64,000 nucleotides of DNA, taken from Corella eumyota. Taxonomy: Eukaryota > Chordata > Ascidiacea > Phlebobranchia > Corellidae. The notes beneath the pieces are model-generated. The model did no database searches, was not told the DNA's origin, and was given only the letters and a program-made list of their open reading frames with translations. This document shows, piece after piece, positions 24,561 to 36,477 of this stretch. The DNA lies in the NCBI GenBank assembly GCA_963082875.1, contig OY720101.1, positions 4,154,001 to 4,218,000 of the forward strand, written 5' to 3'. Position 1 is the first letter of the stretch. Each line of letters opens with the position of its first letter. Both the position numbers and the translations under genes were made by a program.

Positions 24561-26303
24561 ATGCCCAAACGAAAAAAAGAAGATGACTGCCCAAACCGCC
24601 TATTTTTATCCTACCTCAAAACCTGGAAAGACGAGGCAGCTGCTAAAGAAAGTAAAGCCAGTCACACTTACAATAAAGCTTACAAATCGTTGCTTAAGTA
24701 TCCCTTGCCTTTGCAATGTGGCAAAGAAGCTTTAATTCTGGAATGTTTTGGTGATAAAATATGTGCTATGCTAGATTCTAAACTGGCAAAAGAAGCAAAA
24801 GATAAAGGTCTAACTGCAAGAGAGTATTTAGAAGAATCTAGAACGGTTTCAAACTCTTGGTGGGAATCATTAGAAAGTAAATCTGCAAGTACTCCAAAAG
24901 CTAAAGCTAAGAAAAAGGACACAACCAACAACAAAAGGTCAAGGGCTTATATTCCTGCTAGAAACTCTGGCGGATATGCTATTTTGTTGGCATTGTACCA
25001 AAATAAACATTCTGTTGAAAGCATGGGATACATGAAGAAGGATGACCTGCAAAGAAAGGCACAAAAATATTGCACTAAATCGTTTTCTGTACCTGATCCA
25101 GGAAGTCAATATACAGCCTGGAGCTCTATGGCAACTTTGCTAAACAAAGAGTTGGTCAAAAAATTTGGAAACCCTGCAAAATTTGAGCTAACTGAACCTG
25201 GAATCGAGCTAGCAGAAAAACTAGAATGTGTTTCACCCGATAAGAATGCACAACCTAAGATAAATAAATTTACTTTTAAAAATAAACAAAACAGTCCGAC
25301 AGATCAATGTGATTTACCGAGCAAAAATAAAGTGCCAACACATGGTTATGTGCTTTCTGATTCTGACTCAGATGTAGTGGAAGTTAAGGACTTGCTAGCA
25401 ACTAGCCCAAAATTATCATACACTGCAGACCCTAAACCAACTCATAATGTGGAGTTTAAATTAACACCAGAAAATTTTGATGTTTTGTTATGCATTGATT
25501 CAAGGGAAGTAAGTGGAGATAAAAGAAAAGCCGAAATGCGAAGAGAGATTTCAAGATTAAATATACCTCATGTGGAAAGAGTTTTGCAGATTGGGGATTT
25601 TATTTGGATTGCAAGAGAAAAAAACTCAAACTGTTCTGCACCTAAAGAGCTTGTATTGGATTATGTTGTCGAAAGAAAATGTATGTCGGATTTGGCACAA
25701 TCAATCAAAGATGGCAGGTTTCGTGAACAGAAAATCAGACTTAAACAATGTGGTGTCAAGAACATAATTTATCTGGTTGAGGATTTTAATCAAATACAAC
25801 ATCAGAGTCTGCCTGAAAAAACCTTACGCCAAGCTTTATACAACACCTTAGTTAGCGATGGAATCTTCATTAAAAATTCAAAAAATATTGCGGCCACTGT
25901 GATGTACCTAGATAAAATGACAACACATATTCGGGAAATGTACAAAGACAAAACACTTATGGCATGTGATATGAATATTGTAGCATCAACTGCAAAAACA
26001 AATGGGCTTAACTGTAAACTACTTAGTTTCCATGACTTTAATGACGAAAGCATGAAATGTAGGGGTTTAACAGTAACTGATATGTTTATTCGACAATTGA
26101 TGCAAATTCATGGGATGTCTTATGATAAAGCTTTAGCTGTAACACAAATCTATTCAACGCCAATAAAGCTGTACTTAAAATACGAGTCTCTGTGCTCAGA
26201 TAAAGAAAAAGAGGAGTTGTTGATGAAAATTAAAACAGGATTGCTGGAGAGAAATTTAGGAATAAATTTAAGCCGATCTATTTATCATACATTTTGTCGT
26301 TAA
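24561..26303 (+). CDS. MUS81: Crossover-junction endonuclease MUS81, single exon
   Basis: One uninterrupted 580-residue frame starting at the ATG for MPKRKKEDD; an upstream in-frame extension to 24537 begins with TTG and is not used. MUS81, with EME1, cuts 3' flaps, stalled forks and nicked Holliday junctions in the nucleus. Visible parts: N-terminal helix-hairpin-helix region (NRLFLSYLKTWKDEA, YPLPLQCGKEALILECFGD), a winged-helix region (YIPARNSGGYAILLALY), and the XPF-type nuclease core: IDSRE, GDFIWIA, VVERKCMSDL, DGRFREQKIRLKQCG. The active-site Asp, Glu-Arg-Lys and Asp are all present. A C-terminal HhH2 region follows (RQLMQIHGMSYDKALAV, NLGINLSRSIY). Length suits the family (human 551). 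The lack of introns is unusual next to neighbours with 3-23 exons. Confidence 0.96.
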   Translation: MPKRKKEDDCPNRLFLSYLKTWKDEAAAKESKASHTYNKAYKSLLKYPLPLQCGKEALILECFGDKICAMLDSKLAKEAKDKGLTAREYLEESRTVSNSWWESLESKSASTPKAKAKKKDTTNNKRSRAYIPARNSGGYAILLALYQNKHSVESMGYMKKDDLQRKAQKYCTKSFSVPDPGSQYTAWSSMATLLNKELVKKFGNPAKFELTEPGIELAEKLECVSPDKNAQPKINKFTFKNKQNSPTDQCDLPSKNKVPTHGYVLSDSDSDVVEVKDLLATSPKLSYTADPKPTHNVEFKLTPENFDVLLCIDSREVSGDKRKAEMRREISRLNIPHVERVLQIGDFIWIAREKNSNCSAPKELVLDYVVERKCMSDLAQSIKDGRFREQKIRLKQCGVKNIIYLVEDFNQIQHQSLPEKTLRQALYNTLVSDGIFIKNSKNIAATVMYLDKMTTHIREMYKDKTLMACDMNIVASTAKTNGLNCKLLSFHDFNDESMKCRGLTVTDMFIRQLMQIHGMSYDKALAVTQIYSTPIKLYLKYESLCSDKEKEELLMKIKTGLLERNLGINLSRSIYHTFCR

Positions 26304-26371
26304 AAAATATTCAAAACAAAGTATTTTCTGTTACTAAATACCAAGGTTTTCATATTAGGTTTGTTTTGCAC

Positions 26372-26377
26372 TTTATT
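26372..26377 (-). terminator. Poly(A) signal for AATF
   Basis: AATAAA on the minus strand 15 bp after the AATF stop and about 70 bp from the MUS81 stop, so the convergent 3' UTRs almost certainly overlap. Confidence 0.5.
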
Positions 26378-26391
26378 TACAATTCCAATAG

Positions 26392-29267
26392 TTAAATATT
26401 ATTTGTCGCGACACTTTTTCCAAACATTGATTTGACAAGTTGATCTGTTGATTCATCTGTCCACGTACTTTGTCTCGATGGAGCCATAAAACTTATAAGT
26501 TTTGGGTGAATGTGGTACCTAGAATTAAGTGGATTCATTAATTGTCCTAAACTTGGGACATAAATAAAATTCCTAGGGTATTTATTTATTACCTTATTTT
26601 TCTTCCTTTGCTTGCCTTAGTGTCAACATTTTTCTTAACTTTCGTCTTTAAACGTTGAAGTTTTAACCAATGCCTAAAATCAAAAAGTGAAATACAATTT
26701 AAATTACATGAACATGTATTAGGAATTGTAGATAAAAGGTTACTAAGCGTTTATAAATACCTTGTCATTTCTATCGAGTCATTAGAAGGATTCGTTGTTG
26801 TAGTTGATTTCTGTTCAATAAATTGTCGAAGTAAATGTTGATAAAAATCATCGTCATCAAAAGTTTCTTCATTTCCTTGTTTTAAATGCGCATTGTGCTC
26901 AGTCTTAATATCATAAAAAATGATTAAAAAAGGTAAATCAGCACAAAATTATAGATACTAAAACAGCAAGAAATAAAAAAAAACATAAACTAAAAAAAAA
27001 TATTTAATTTACCTCCAAATTTTCTTCTTTGTTTTCTAATGAAGTAGATGTTCCTAATACTCGATACTCTGACCTTTTAATCTGTGTTCTTTGGATTAAT
27101 CTTTTCTGGTCCTTTAAAACATGATCTATATTCTCCACAGTGGGCCTCTCAAAGTTAGTAAAAGATTGCTGAAAAAAAACATAAATATAAATGTATGCAT
27201 AAATTATATTTAACCGAAATAAAAAATATTCAGCACTTTATTAAAAAATTACCTTTTTGTTAACTTTACCAGAACCGAGTCTAGTTTTGTCGTACCAATG
27301 TGTTAAGATTTTGTTTCGATGTGTTTTTAAAATTGTTTGTCTTTTATCAATTTTTGTATTCCAATCTCCGGCAACTCTATAAATTACAATAATTTTTTAT
27401 TAAAACTTTTGTCCATTACGGCAATATAAAACAAAAAATTTCTGCTTTAATGATCACCAGTAAAAGTTAAAGTAATTTCACACACATGTGACTCATCAGC
27501 TTATCACGGTAACACACGAAAGCATGTCAACTTTCACTCGAATAAAAATAACACACAATTGTTTGTGTACATTATTTTTATTGTATTGGAAAGTAGAAAA
27601 GCCAATTCAAGGAAATGTGTTTTAATAACTTAAGTAGCTATATATAGTATATTTTATAATCATCAAAAAACTTACTTTTCTGGTGGAGGAATTAGAATAT
27701 TGGTTTCTTTATTCTGTTCTAATAATCTTGTTTGTAAGTCAAATAAAGATTTTAGTAAATTCTCTTGTGAGGAAGATGCAGCTTCCAAAAAGGAATTAGA
27801 TTCATCCTAAAAAATTTTAAATAAAAAACATTTATAGTTTAAAAATATATTGTTAGTAATTCTAAGTAACTCTTTAAATACACAAAATATTAATAAATTA
27901 AAAGTTATATGTATTTAAATTCTGAACTTTGTTATGAAAATAAATCCGTTTACCTCTTTAACAAATTGTTGATATAAATTATTTTGAGGTAGTTGGTTTG
28001 CAAACATTAAAAGTTTTTGAACTCTAATTCTTGTTTCCAACAAATTTTCCCATAATTCTATTTAAATAAACACAATTTTTTTTTAAATAATATTAATAAA
28101 GTTAAGCCTCAGAAGATAAGATTTAAAATAAAAACCATAGATTTTTACAGTGAAATTTTTAATTTAGTATATATTAAATTTTAATCGAAAACTGTTGAGT
28201 GGAAAAAAAATACAACACGAAATAATAAGATATCGATTTAAAAATTTTATTTTAAATCTAAAAATAAAACTTTTATTATCACTTACGTATTTGATTTTTG
28301 GTTTCAGTTGATTTATGAACTTGTGTGTCCGGCTTCTTACTGAAGATCCCAGGGGCATATTTCTCCTCATCACTTAATCCCATTGCCTCATCTGAGTCAA
28401 TCTCTTCACCGTCCGAATAATCATTCATCTAAACCCCCCAAAAAATAAGTGATTGTCCATACTATTTATCATTTCATTTTTTATATACCATAAAACCATA
28501 TATATACACAAAAAAAACACTGTTGTTTTCTATATGTAAACTTGACTATGGGCAGTTTAAACTGATAAAATACTGCCTATCACAAAAAAACATTGCAAAT
28601 AAAAAGAGCTCTATTAGCGCCATCCACTGACTTAAACGCGTATGAATAAAATAAATGCAAAAAGGCCAGAATTTGCAACAAAAGGGTAAGGTATAATAAT
28701 TCCGTCCCTTTTCGCATTCAAAAACCAGGTGAGTGCAGCTAATAAAGCTCCAAATAAAATTTTATTATCTAGTTTACAATGTCACTAACATTGTCTCCAC
28801 TTTCTTCATCTTGAATTTCATTTTCTGACAGATCGGAAACCGACATTTGCAAATCATTTTCACTTGAAAAATCTGAATCTTCATTTAGATCTTTTCTTGA
28901 AATAACTTCACCCTCATAATTAGAATCTTGATTTTCAAGTCTTAAGGTTTTTAGTCGAGGTGTATTATCATCATTAGGAAGATCCAAGTCTTGTTTGTTA
29001 ACTAACTTTGCAGCAGTTTCTATTCATTAAAACACATAAATTACACACATATCCTGTTACACAGAAAAATAGTTTACAATACATTACCATATTACAAGAT
29101 ATTTACATTATTTGTAACTAGCTTAAAAAAATGAATTTATATAAGTTAAATTAACAGATTAAACATATTAGTTCGGGTAACAACTTGCCATCAAAATCAT
29201 TATCTTCTGGATCAAACGATGGATTTGGATTTGCTAGTTTTGCTAACTCTTCAGCAATTGAAGCCAT
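26392..29267 (-). CDS. AATF: AATF / Traube (Bfr2 family) nucleolar factor
   Basis: Ten exons (29189-29267, 28778-29019, 28287-28428, 27954-28057, 27676-27806, 27253-27376, 27013-27168, 26761-26903, 26593-26673, 26392-26518) give 442 residues in a continuous frame. The N-terminal third is acidic and Ser-rich. The middle has [20 protein letters not shown] and the [12 protein letters not shown] region, matching human ALWDQLLEGRIKLQK and KWHDKTKLASGK. Near the end are [30 protein letters not shown] and [10 protein letters not shown], the family signatures. AATF is a nucleolar protein acting in small-subunit processing and in transcription/apoptosis control. Human AATF is longer (560), the difference being in acidic spacers. 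Intron 1 appears to be GC-AG. The gene is tail to tail with MUS81, 88 bp between stops. Confidence 0.94.
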
Positions 29268-29369
29268 AGTTTGAAGATCTAAAAATAATAAATATTTAAT
29301 CTAAACATTGAAGAATAAATCACATTACAGCCAATAAAAAATCAAAAGGTTTATATATACGCCTGTCTG

Positions 29370-29612
29370 CCAGTCTGGAAAGTACGGCACTGTCTGACTG
29401 TGCACACACGAGATTTTTTTCATTAAAAAAATGCACGCCTGGTTTCTTAAAAAAAATGTGCACGCGCAGTACTGACGCCTAAAACACGCTAAGATAAATC
29501 ACGCGTGCACGCCTAAACCGGAAATTTTAGTACGCGTGCACGCGCGGTCACGCATTTTTTTACGCTTGCACGCACGAGATCTCGTCGAAAACTGCCCTAC
29601 TTTCCAGACTTG
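29370..29612. mobile_element. hAT-like MITE (243 bp)
   Basis: Terminal inverted repeats CCAGTCTGGAAAGTACGGCA (left) and the complement of CTACTTTCCAGACTTG (right) flank a core rich in TGCACGCG-type words. An 8-bp direct repeat CCTGTCTG abuts both ends (29362-29369 and 29613-29620), as expected for a hAT insertion. No coding capacity. Confidence 0.75.
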
Positions 29613-29620
29613 CCTGTCTG

Positions 29621-30833
29621 TCTGCACGTTGCGTATTTTTTCCTTACATAACAAAGTATTCAATTATATAATACTCAAGATGCCAAGCATTAAACAAACA
29701 AATGTATCAAATGTATGCTGACAGACAGACAGAACAACAAACAAAATTTACATACAGTCAGTACAGTCAGACAGTTTATACAAAAGCTTGTTTTAAACGA
29801 TAAAATTTAAAATATATTACTTTTAAAACTTTAAACTTAATATTTTTAATCTATTTCATATATTTAATAAGCGAAACTTACCTTAACGTGTGCAATAAGA
29901 AAATTTCTAAAATAATAACCACGTGCTTGAAAACAACACTGGAAAAAATAAGTTCAGTGACCCATAAAATAAGATTTCCCTTTTTTTATTTACTTATTAG
30001 TTTATCCTCGAATAATTTAATTTAAAACTTTTAAGCTCATTAATATAATAAACATTTATTTCTAACAAAAGTTTTTATAAATATCAATGATTTATTACTA
30101 CAAAATTAAAGCACGTTAATTAATAAAAATTTCAGGCTATAAAATCCAAAAACTGAATATTGTAGAGTTTTATATAAAGTGTTTTTTGGTTGCTATTCTT
30201 GTAGGGTCACCATTTGTATAGTTAATTGTTATTTTAGTTTGGTTAACAGAGTATATTTTTTGCTGGTGATTTATTTAAGCTACTTCGCTGAACCTTACTA
30301 ATTGATTAGCTAATTTGTAGACTACTTGATTGTATGTTACACTTTTTATTAGTGAAACGGTGAAAACTTGGCGATACATGATTACAAATGCGAATAATCG
30401 CAACGATAACTATAGGTTTAAGACATAATCTTTATCTGACCAAATATTAAGCAAAAAAATTAAATATATATAGGCAATTAGGGAAACAAAGTGATGTGTC
30501 ACGTTAATTAGGGAAACAAGTGATGTGTCACAGCCTCTTGGTATTTTGTTGCAGTGGCTAGCTTCACAATGTCCATACACATAATATAAAACATCCTTTA
30601 ATGTGCCATCTCTCATATCACTCCGTACTACGTAAATGGATTGGTTGCACAAGCAATCAATTCCACAATATCACAAAAATACAAAAAATAGTAAATTCAT
30701 ATAAAAAGAATTAACAATAGCTTTTAAACGTTTAAAAGATAAAAATTTACTTAGAAATCTATTTAAATTATTAACATAATTTGGTTAACTGCAATAAACT
30801 GGAGGAGTGCGAGTTAAAACGCCCATTAACTTT
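29621..30833. other. Intergenic between AATF and receptor gene A
   Basis: AT-rich sequence upstream of AATF and downstream of receptor gene A. It contains a short open frame on the minus strand (30410-30652) that I could not link to any gene and a two-copy repeat listed separately. It may include the 3' UTR of gene A. Confidence 0.5.
30476..30531. repeat. Two-copy 27-bp direct repeat
   Basis: AATTAGGGAAACAAAGTGAT and onward at 30476-30502 is repeated at 30506-30531 with one base deleted. Confidence 0.8.
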
Positions 30834-33800
30834 TTACTTAACAACTTCATAATCAGATTTTGGTTGAACATTTATGTAACTAGATTCACGATTAGAATGC
30901 ATGATTTCATATTGAGAATTATTTGTCTCATCTTTCTGTAGGTATAAATATGTATTAATATTTAATTTCTTGAACTACCTTCACAAACAACTCAATCGTT
31001 ATTATCCTTATCTAGCAATTTAAATAACAGAACAAGGTTAAAATCTGCATTTAAAATAAGTACAAAAATAAAAGTATAGTTTGTACCTTAACTTCAGGTG
31101 AAGATACGCTTGGGTCTAATGGAGTAAATGACAAATAATTTCTTGGTTCTAAATATAAAATTACTTAAAGAATTTAAATAAAGAAATATTTTTAATTTTA
31201 TTAAAACATTAAATAACTTGGTCATAAAAAATATTGCTAATATTTTTATATAAATAATTTCAAGCTCGCAAGAAATTTCAACTTTAACATATTTTTTTCA
31301 CCTTTAGTTACATGAACATTGTCATTAAGATTAGCATAATCCGAAAGTTCAGTTGTATTGCTATCAATCTAAAATATAAAAAATAAAGTGCATATAATAG
31401 GGTGGAAAAATCAAATAGACTTTTTAAATTCCAATATCAGCTTTTTTAGTATAATTCAGAAGTTCCCTTATAACCTTACAGATATATGACAAATAAATTA
31501 GGAATTTAAATATAGAATGTGAAGGCAACATAATAATGGCACAGTAAAAATTACAGTGTATGACTCATATGCTAACCTTAAAATAATCATTTATTGAAAG
31601 CAGAGCAACCTATATAAACTTTAAAATATTAAATTAAGACGTAAGTCAATTAACTTATTGAACTTACTGCAGTATTCGGTTCGTTTTCATGTTGCCGAGT
31701 TGTAGCCATATTTACTTCTACATAGGGCTCTAAAAAATATTAATACTTCAACCCTTAGATTTTCCTTTTATTATAGTTTTGAAACTAATTTATTATTTAC
31801 CTTCATCAGTTTGTTTTTTAAAAAAGCATTTACCACCAGAACATTCTGATCCTAAATAAAACAAATTAAAAATATGTTTTTTACAATTATAGATATATAA
31901 TCAAAATGTATAAAAAAAAGATTTTAAAAGACTTTAATTATTTAGAAATATACCCTTTTTTCTTCTTAGGAAATATAATCCTAAAACTCCAACCAAAATT
32001 AAAACAACAACTACAACCACCACAATAATAATTGTAATTGTTGTGTCCAAACCACCTGAACCACCAGGGCCAGTTGGTTCAATTGGTGTTGAATCAATAA
32101 CATTAATATCAAATTCAACAGAAAGTGGTTGAGTAGGAAATGTAGGGGATTGAATAGTTAATGTATAACTACCATTGTCAGCTTGTGAAACCTAAAGTTT
32201 TTGATAAAAATACTTTATATTAAATTTTATTACTTTCAAAATATAGCTTTTATAAAAACCTTTTAATTTAATTGAATTTACAAAAGGGAGTAATGTTTGT
32301 AAAAGGTGTTACTTTACTTTAAGAAATTTATTTTTAAAATACTTTATTTTATATAAACAATTTTGTAGATTATATTACTAGATTATTTTTTTTATAAAAT
32401 AAATTAAATATTTTTACTAAATTTACCTTATTTCTTGTAAATGTAAAAGTCTGTGTGTCACTTATATTTATGAGTGGGTTCCTATTATCATTAGCCACAT
32501 TATTTCCTGCAATTCAATATAATTTTAATCCTTCTAAATCTTGTGTTTTGATATCCCATTAAAATAATAAAAAATACCGGCTAAAGTAAGACTTGAAAAA
32601 GTAGAAATTGGATTGGAAATAAATTGAAGTGTGCAAGTTCCAGTTTGATTGACAACCCAAGGTAATGAACATTCAACTTCTGGGGAGGGAAATGTTAGTC
32701 TGGGTGAATCTATTCAAGCAAAATTCAAAATAACTTGCATTAAATAATAAAATTTTTGTAACTTTAGTTATGACACTACTGTTGTTAATTTTTTTTAATT
32801 TTACAGCTTAATACAAAAATGGGTAAAATATATAAAACTTACACAAAACATCGATATATGTTCTTGCTTCTGAGCTTCCAAAAGCATCATTTGTTGAACA
32901 AATATAATTCCCAGTGTCATAAGGTTGTAAGGATGACAAATCAATCACAGAACTTGTGTCATCAATTGACCTGTTAATACTCGGTAAACTCCATTTAAAT
33001 CTAGTTTCTAGCTCATATGAGTATTCAAAATTGCATATCAAAGTTGTTGAGTTATTTAAGTATAGTGTTGATATGTTGTTGGTTGTCTGTATTGCAGCAT
33101 TTCCTAAAAATGCAATTTTTAGTTAAAAAAACTGTTAACAAAAGTATTCGATCTACAATACAATCTACATAAAAAGTATTTAAGTCTAAACAAATTTGTA
33201 TAGCAACTAAATATTGGAAAAATTTATTTAATTAAGTATGTGAGTAGAAAAGGGTATAAATACAACTATTAACATAATAATGTTACATAATTATTACATA
33301 ATTAATATAATCTTACAATAAATTTAAAAATTATTTATCATTTTTAATATTATTACTATATAACACAGTCAAATACTATGTCTATAATATAAAAACTAAA
33401 AAAATATTACTTTGTTCAGGAATTACTGTCACATTCTTTTTAGTACTTTGTGTTGAATCAACAGAATTTGAAGCATTACAAACCACAGTCCCAGAGTTAT
33501 TTAATGGTTGATTGAATTGAGAGGAATTACTAAAATTATTCAAGTTGAAACAGTTTCCATTACATTGACACAAAACCCATAAATATTGTGGGTTAGGATT
33601 CCCATCACTTGAACAATTCATTATCAAATTTTGATTAGATCTGATTAAATACCCACTTGCTGAGTTTATTACAAACTTTGATGTTTGAATAATATTTGTT
33701 GGTAAACCCGGGGAATCTATTATTATTTAAAAAATTTTTACCTAGACGTAATTGATTTTATATGATACACAAGTTATTATAAAATGTATGATAATTAGTT

Positions 33801-35405
33801 AGAAAGGTAATTATTATTAACCTACATTGTACATTCAGTATTTTAATATTTGATCTTCCAGTTTGACTAAATTGTGGTAGTTGAGTAAATGGAGAATTTG
33901 CTTGACAATAAACTTGCTTACCATTGTCAGATGCTGTTAAATTTGATGTTGTAAAAGTTGAATCCTAAATATTTGTAGACCAAAATTTAGTAACGAAAAC
34001 CCTGGTACAAACAATTGCTTTTGTGTCTATATGAAATAAATTAGTGTTTACCACATCTTGTTGATTTGAAGTATCTCCAATATAAAAAGTAGATGAAGTT
34101 GCATTAGGAATAACTTGATCATAATCACAAGTTAAATCTAATCCATTTCCTTCAATCACTGTTTTAACTCCATTTAATGTTACAGTTGGTGCTAAAAATT
34201 ACAAAATTTATTTAAATACTTAACATTGTCTATAATTGAAATGTAAAACATGTTAAAATTAAATTTACCTATCCAGCATTGTAAATTATTTTGTCCACTC
34301 CAGATTGCATTTGCCAAACAAGTAGTTGTATTAGATGTAAGTTGACTTTCATTGGAATAAAATAACTCTCCATTGTTTGAACAATTAAATGTTCCAACTG
34401 AGTTGTAAATTCTAGATGTTGCAAGAACTTCAACACCGTTGGGCAAAGAGGAATTACAATCTTATAACAAAATACAAAAAAATGTTTGAATGATGTCGTT
34501 TTATTTTAACATTTTTTATTTACTTTAAAATATAGTAATAGCTATTTGAATATGTTTAAAAATTTACCTATAACACTTAGATACGTGCTTAAAGTTGAAC
34601 CTATTCCACCAAAAATTGTTATGTTAAAATCCGTAGCTCTTAAATTATGCAATAAAAGAAAGGTTGTAATTTGTATCCCACTTGAGTTAATAGTGATAAT
34701 TTGGTTACTGCAATATAGAAAAACTATTGATACATGGATAAAATTATTCACTAACTTTATCAATTTGGATTTATTTTACACTTACCTTATATTAACCCGA
34801 GCACTATATTCTGTTGGTTCTATAGTAACAGAAACATTGTTATTAAGGTATATGACTGTTCCAACATGTAACTGTAATAAAAAACAATATTATCATGCAA
34901 TAAAAAACTTATTATCATGAATAAATAAATTTGATGTGAAAAATTTAATTTTATTGATAGTATAGGTTGAGAATTAAAATACAAATGAAACAGTATGTTT
35001 TATATTATTCACAAACCAATTGATAAACAAAGATAACCAAATAATAAATAACATTTACTGAGTTAATATTCCAAATAACAACACCCGGATTTGGTATAGA
35101 AACATTTACACTTGCTGTAACACTTGAGTTTGTTGATTGAAATGGAAATGATGACAGTAAAATCTCATCACTTAATATTGACTGTGCATCTGTAAAAATT
35201 TCCGAGATAGTGTTTGTTATATTTAAATAGGCTTTAATTTATTGTAATAATTTTTAACTATTTTAAACAAATTATTACAAAAAATCTATATATTTAAATA
35301 TTAAGCTGATTTTTTTACAAAAATATTTTACGTAATTCAGTCTCACTTACTTGCAAAACTCCAAAACATTTGCACTACAATTAAACTAAAACAAGTTTTA
35401 ATCAT
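30834..35405 (-). CDS. Receptor gene A: CCP + Ig domains, TM, tyrosine-motif tail (class 1 N-terminus)
   Basis: Seventeen exons join in frame to 747 residues: 35351-35405, 35059-35189, 34786-34871, 34568-34707, 34269-34460, 34052-34191, 33826-33964, 33411-33716, 32843-33103, 32578-32709, 32427-32506, 31954-32191, 31801-31851, 31668-31729, 31302-31368, 31087-31148, 30834-30935. Order: signal peptide (MIKTCFSLIVVQMFWSFA); a cysteine-free N-terminal domain over three exons; one CCP/sushi domain with four Cys and the AIWSGQNNLQC end; an Ig domain split over two exons (LTCDYD ... DNGKQVYCQA ... LNVQY); two single-exon Ig domains, the second with PYDTGNYICSTNDAFG; a membrane-proximal Ig-like domain; a TM helix of Ile/Val/Leu followed by RRKK. 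The tail differs from genes B-H: YVEV, SDYANL, YLSF, YEIM, SSYINV, SDYEVV. SDYANL, SSYINV and SDYEVV fit ITIMs and YEIM fits a PI3K SH2 site. Likely a cell-surface immune-type receptor; ligand unknown. Confidence 0.88.
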
Positions 35406-35596
35406 TCTGAGTTTCTCATTTACAATTTAAATAATTACAATAGCACAATATGTTCTTATACGGTAAAAATTACTAAGCAATCAAATCAAACTGACAAATA
35501 GATAAAACGAAACTAAAATTGCATAACCTTATCAAAACCAAACCACCTTATTGACTTTAGTTGTAAAAATTTAATTTGTTTGGATAGTGATAAAAA

Positions 35597-35608
35597 GGGG
35601 ATTTTCCC
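35597..35608. promoter_or_regulatory. kappaB-like site upstream of receptor gene A
   Basis: GGGGATTTTCCC lies 192 bp upstream of the start of gene A, followed by the shared block TTGTTGTCAATTAAAAC. It matches the Rel/NF-kappaB consensus; equivalent sites exist upstream of the sibling genes. Confidence 0.6.
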
Positions 35609-35869
35609 AAAACTAACAATTTTGTTGTCAATTAAAACAAATCTTATTAATAATAATACATCAGCTTTTGGATTACTTAGACAAATTGTCATTTTTATTT
35701 ACATTCAATAATACAGAAAATATGCTATGTAGGCCTAAAATATTGCACAAAAAATTATATACAAAAAACTAAAAATATAATAAGTGCCTTTTTCTGACTG
35801 TGCTGTCAAATAGTGTTGCAAAATAAATTTTACAAAAAAAACATAAAGCAAAACCATGACAATAATTTG

Positions 35870-36445
35870 TTACACATTATCATAAGGATTGTCTTTAATG
35901 GTTGAGTAGTCAGACTTTGGTTCAATATTTTGATAATGTTGTTGCGAGGTACTTGGTCCAGTGTTCTGTAAATTACAAAAAAATTACAAATTTTTTTACA
36001 TTTATTTTTAAACAGCAAAATATTTGTTAACTTAAATTTTCTAAATATAAACAATATTATTGTAAGGGTTACCTGTAAGGGTGTTTCTGGATCAAGTGGG
36101 GTTAATGTTAGATAGCCATCCTCACCTAAACATTAAAATATTTTACAATTTAAAAATTATGTTATATAACATTGCTTTAATTTTTGTGAAAAAAATGATA
36201 ACTTGTACTATTGTAGCAAACCAAGATTAAAATTACCTTTTACAACATTCACATTATTCTTGTAGTTTTCATAATCAGTTGATTGATTTGATTTAACCTT
36301 AATGTAGAAAAATATAACTAAAGTGTTAATAAATAGCATAATTAACATAAATATTTTTCACAAAGCTTATGAAGACATAATCATTTTAAAATGTAAATAG
36401 TACAAAAAAAAGTATATTAATATTTAAATAAAGTGTTTAACCTAC

Positions 36446-36477
<32 letters not shown>

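Noticed and set aside
30410-30652. 80-codon minus-strand frame after receptor gene A, with several Cys
   Set aside because: Same strand as gene A but after its stop and with no acceptor/donor pair I trust; probably 3' UTR or intergenic.
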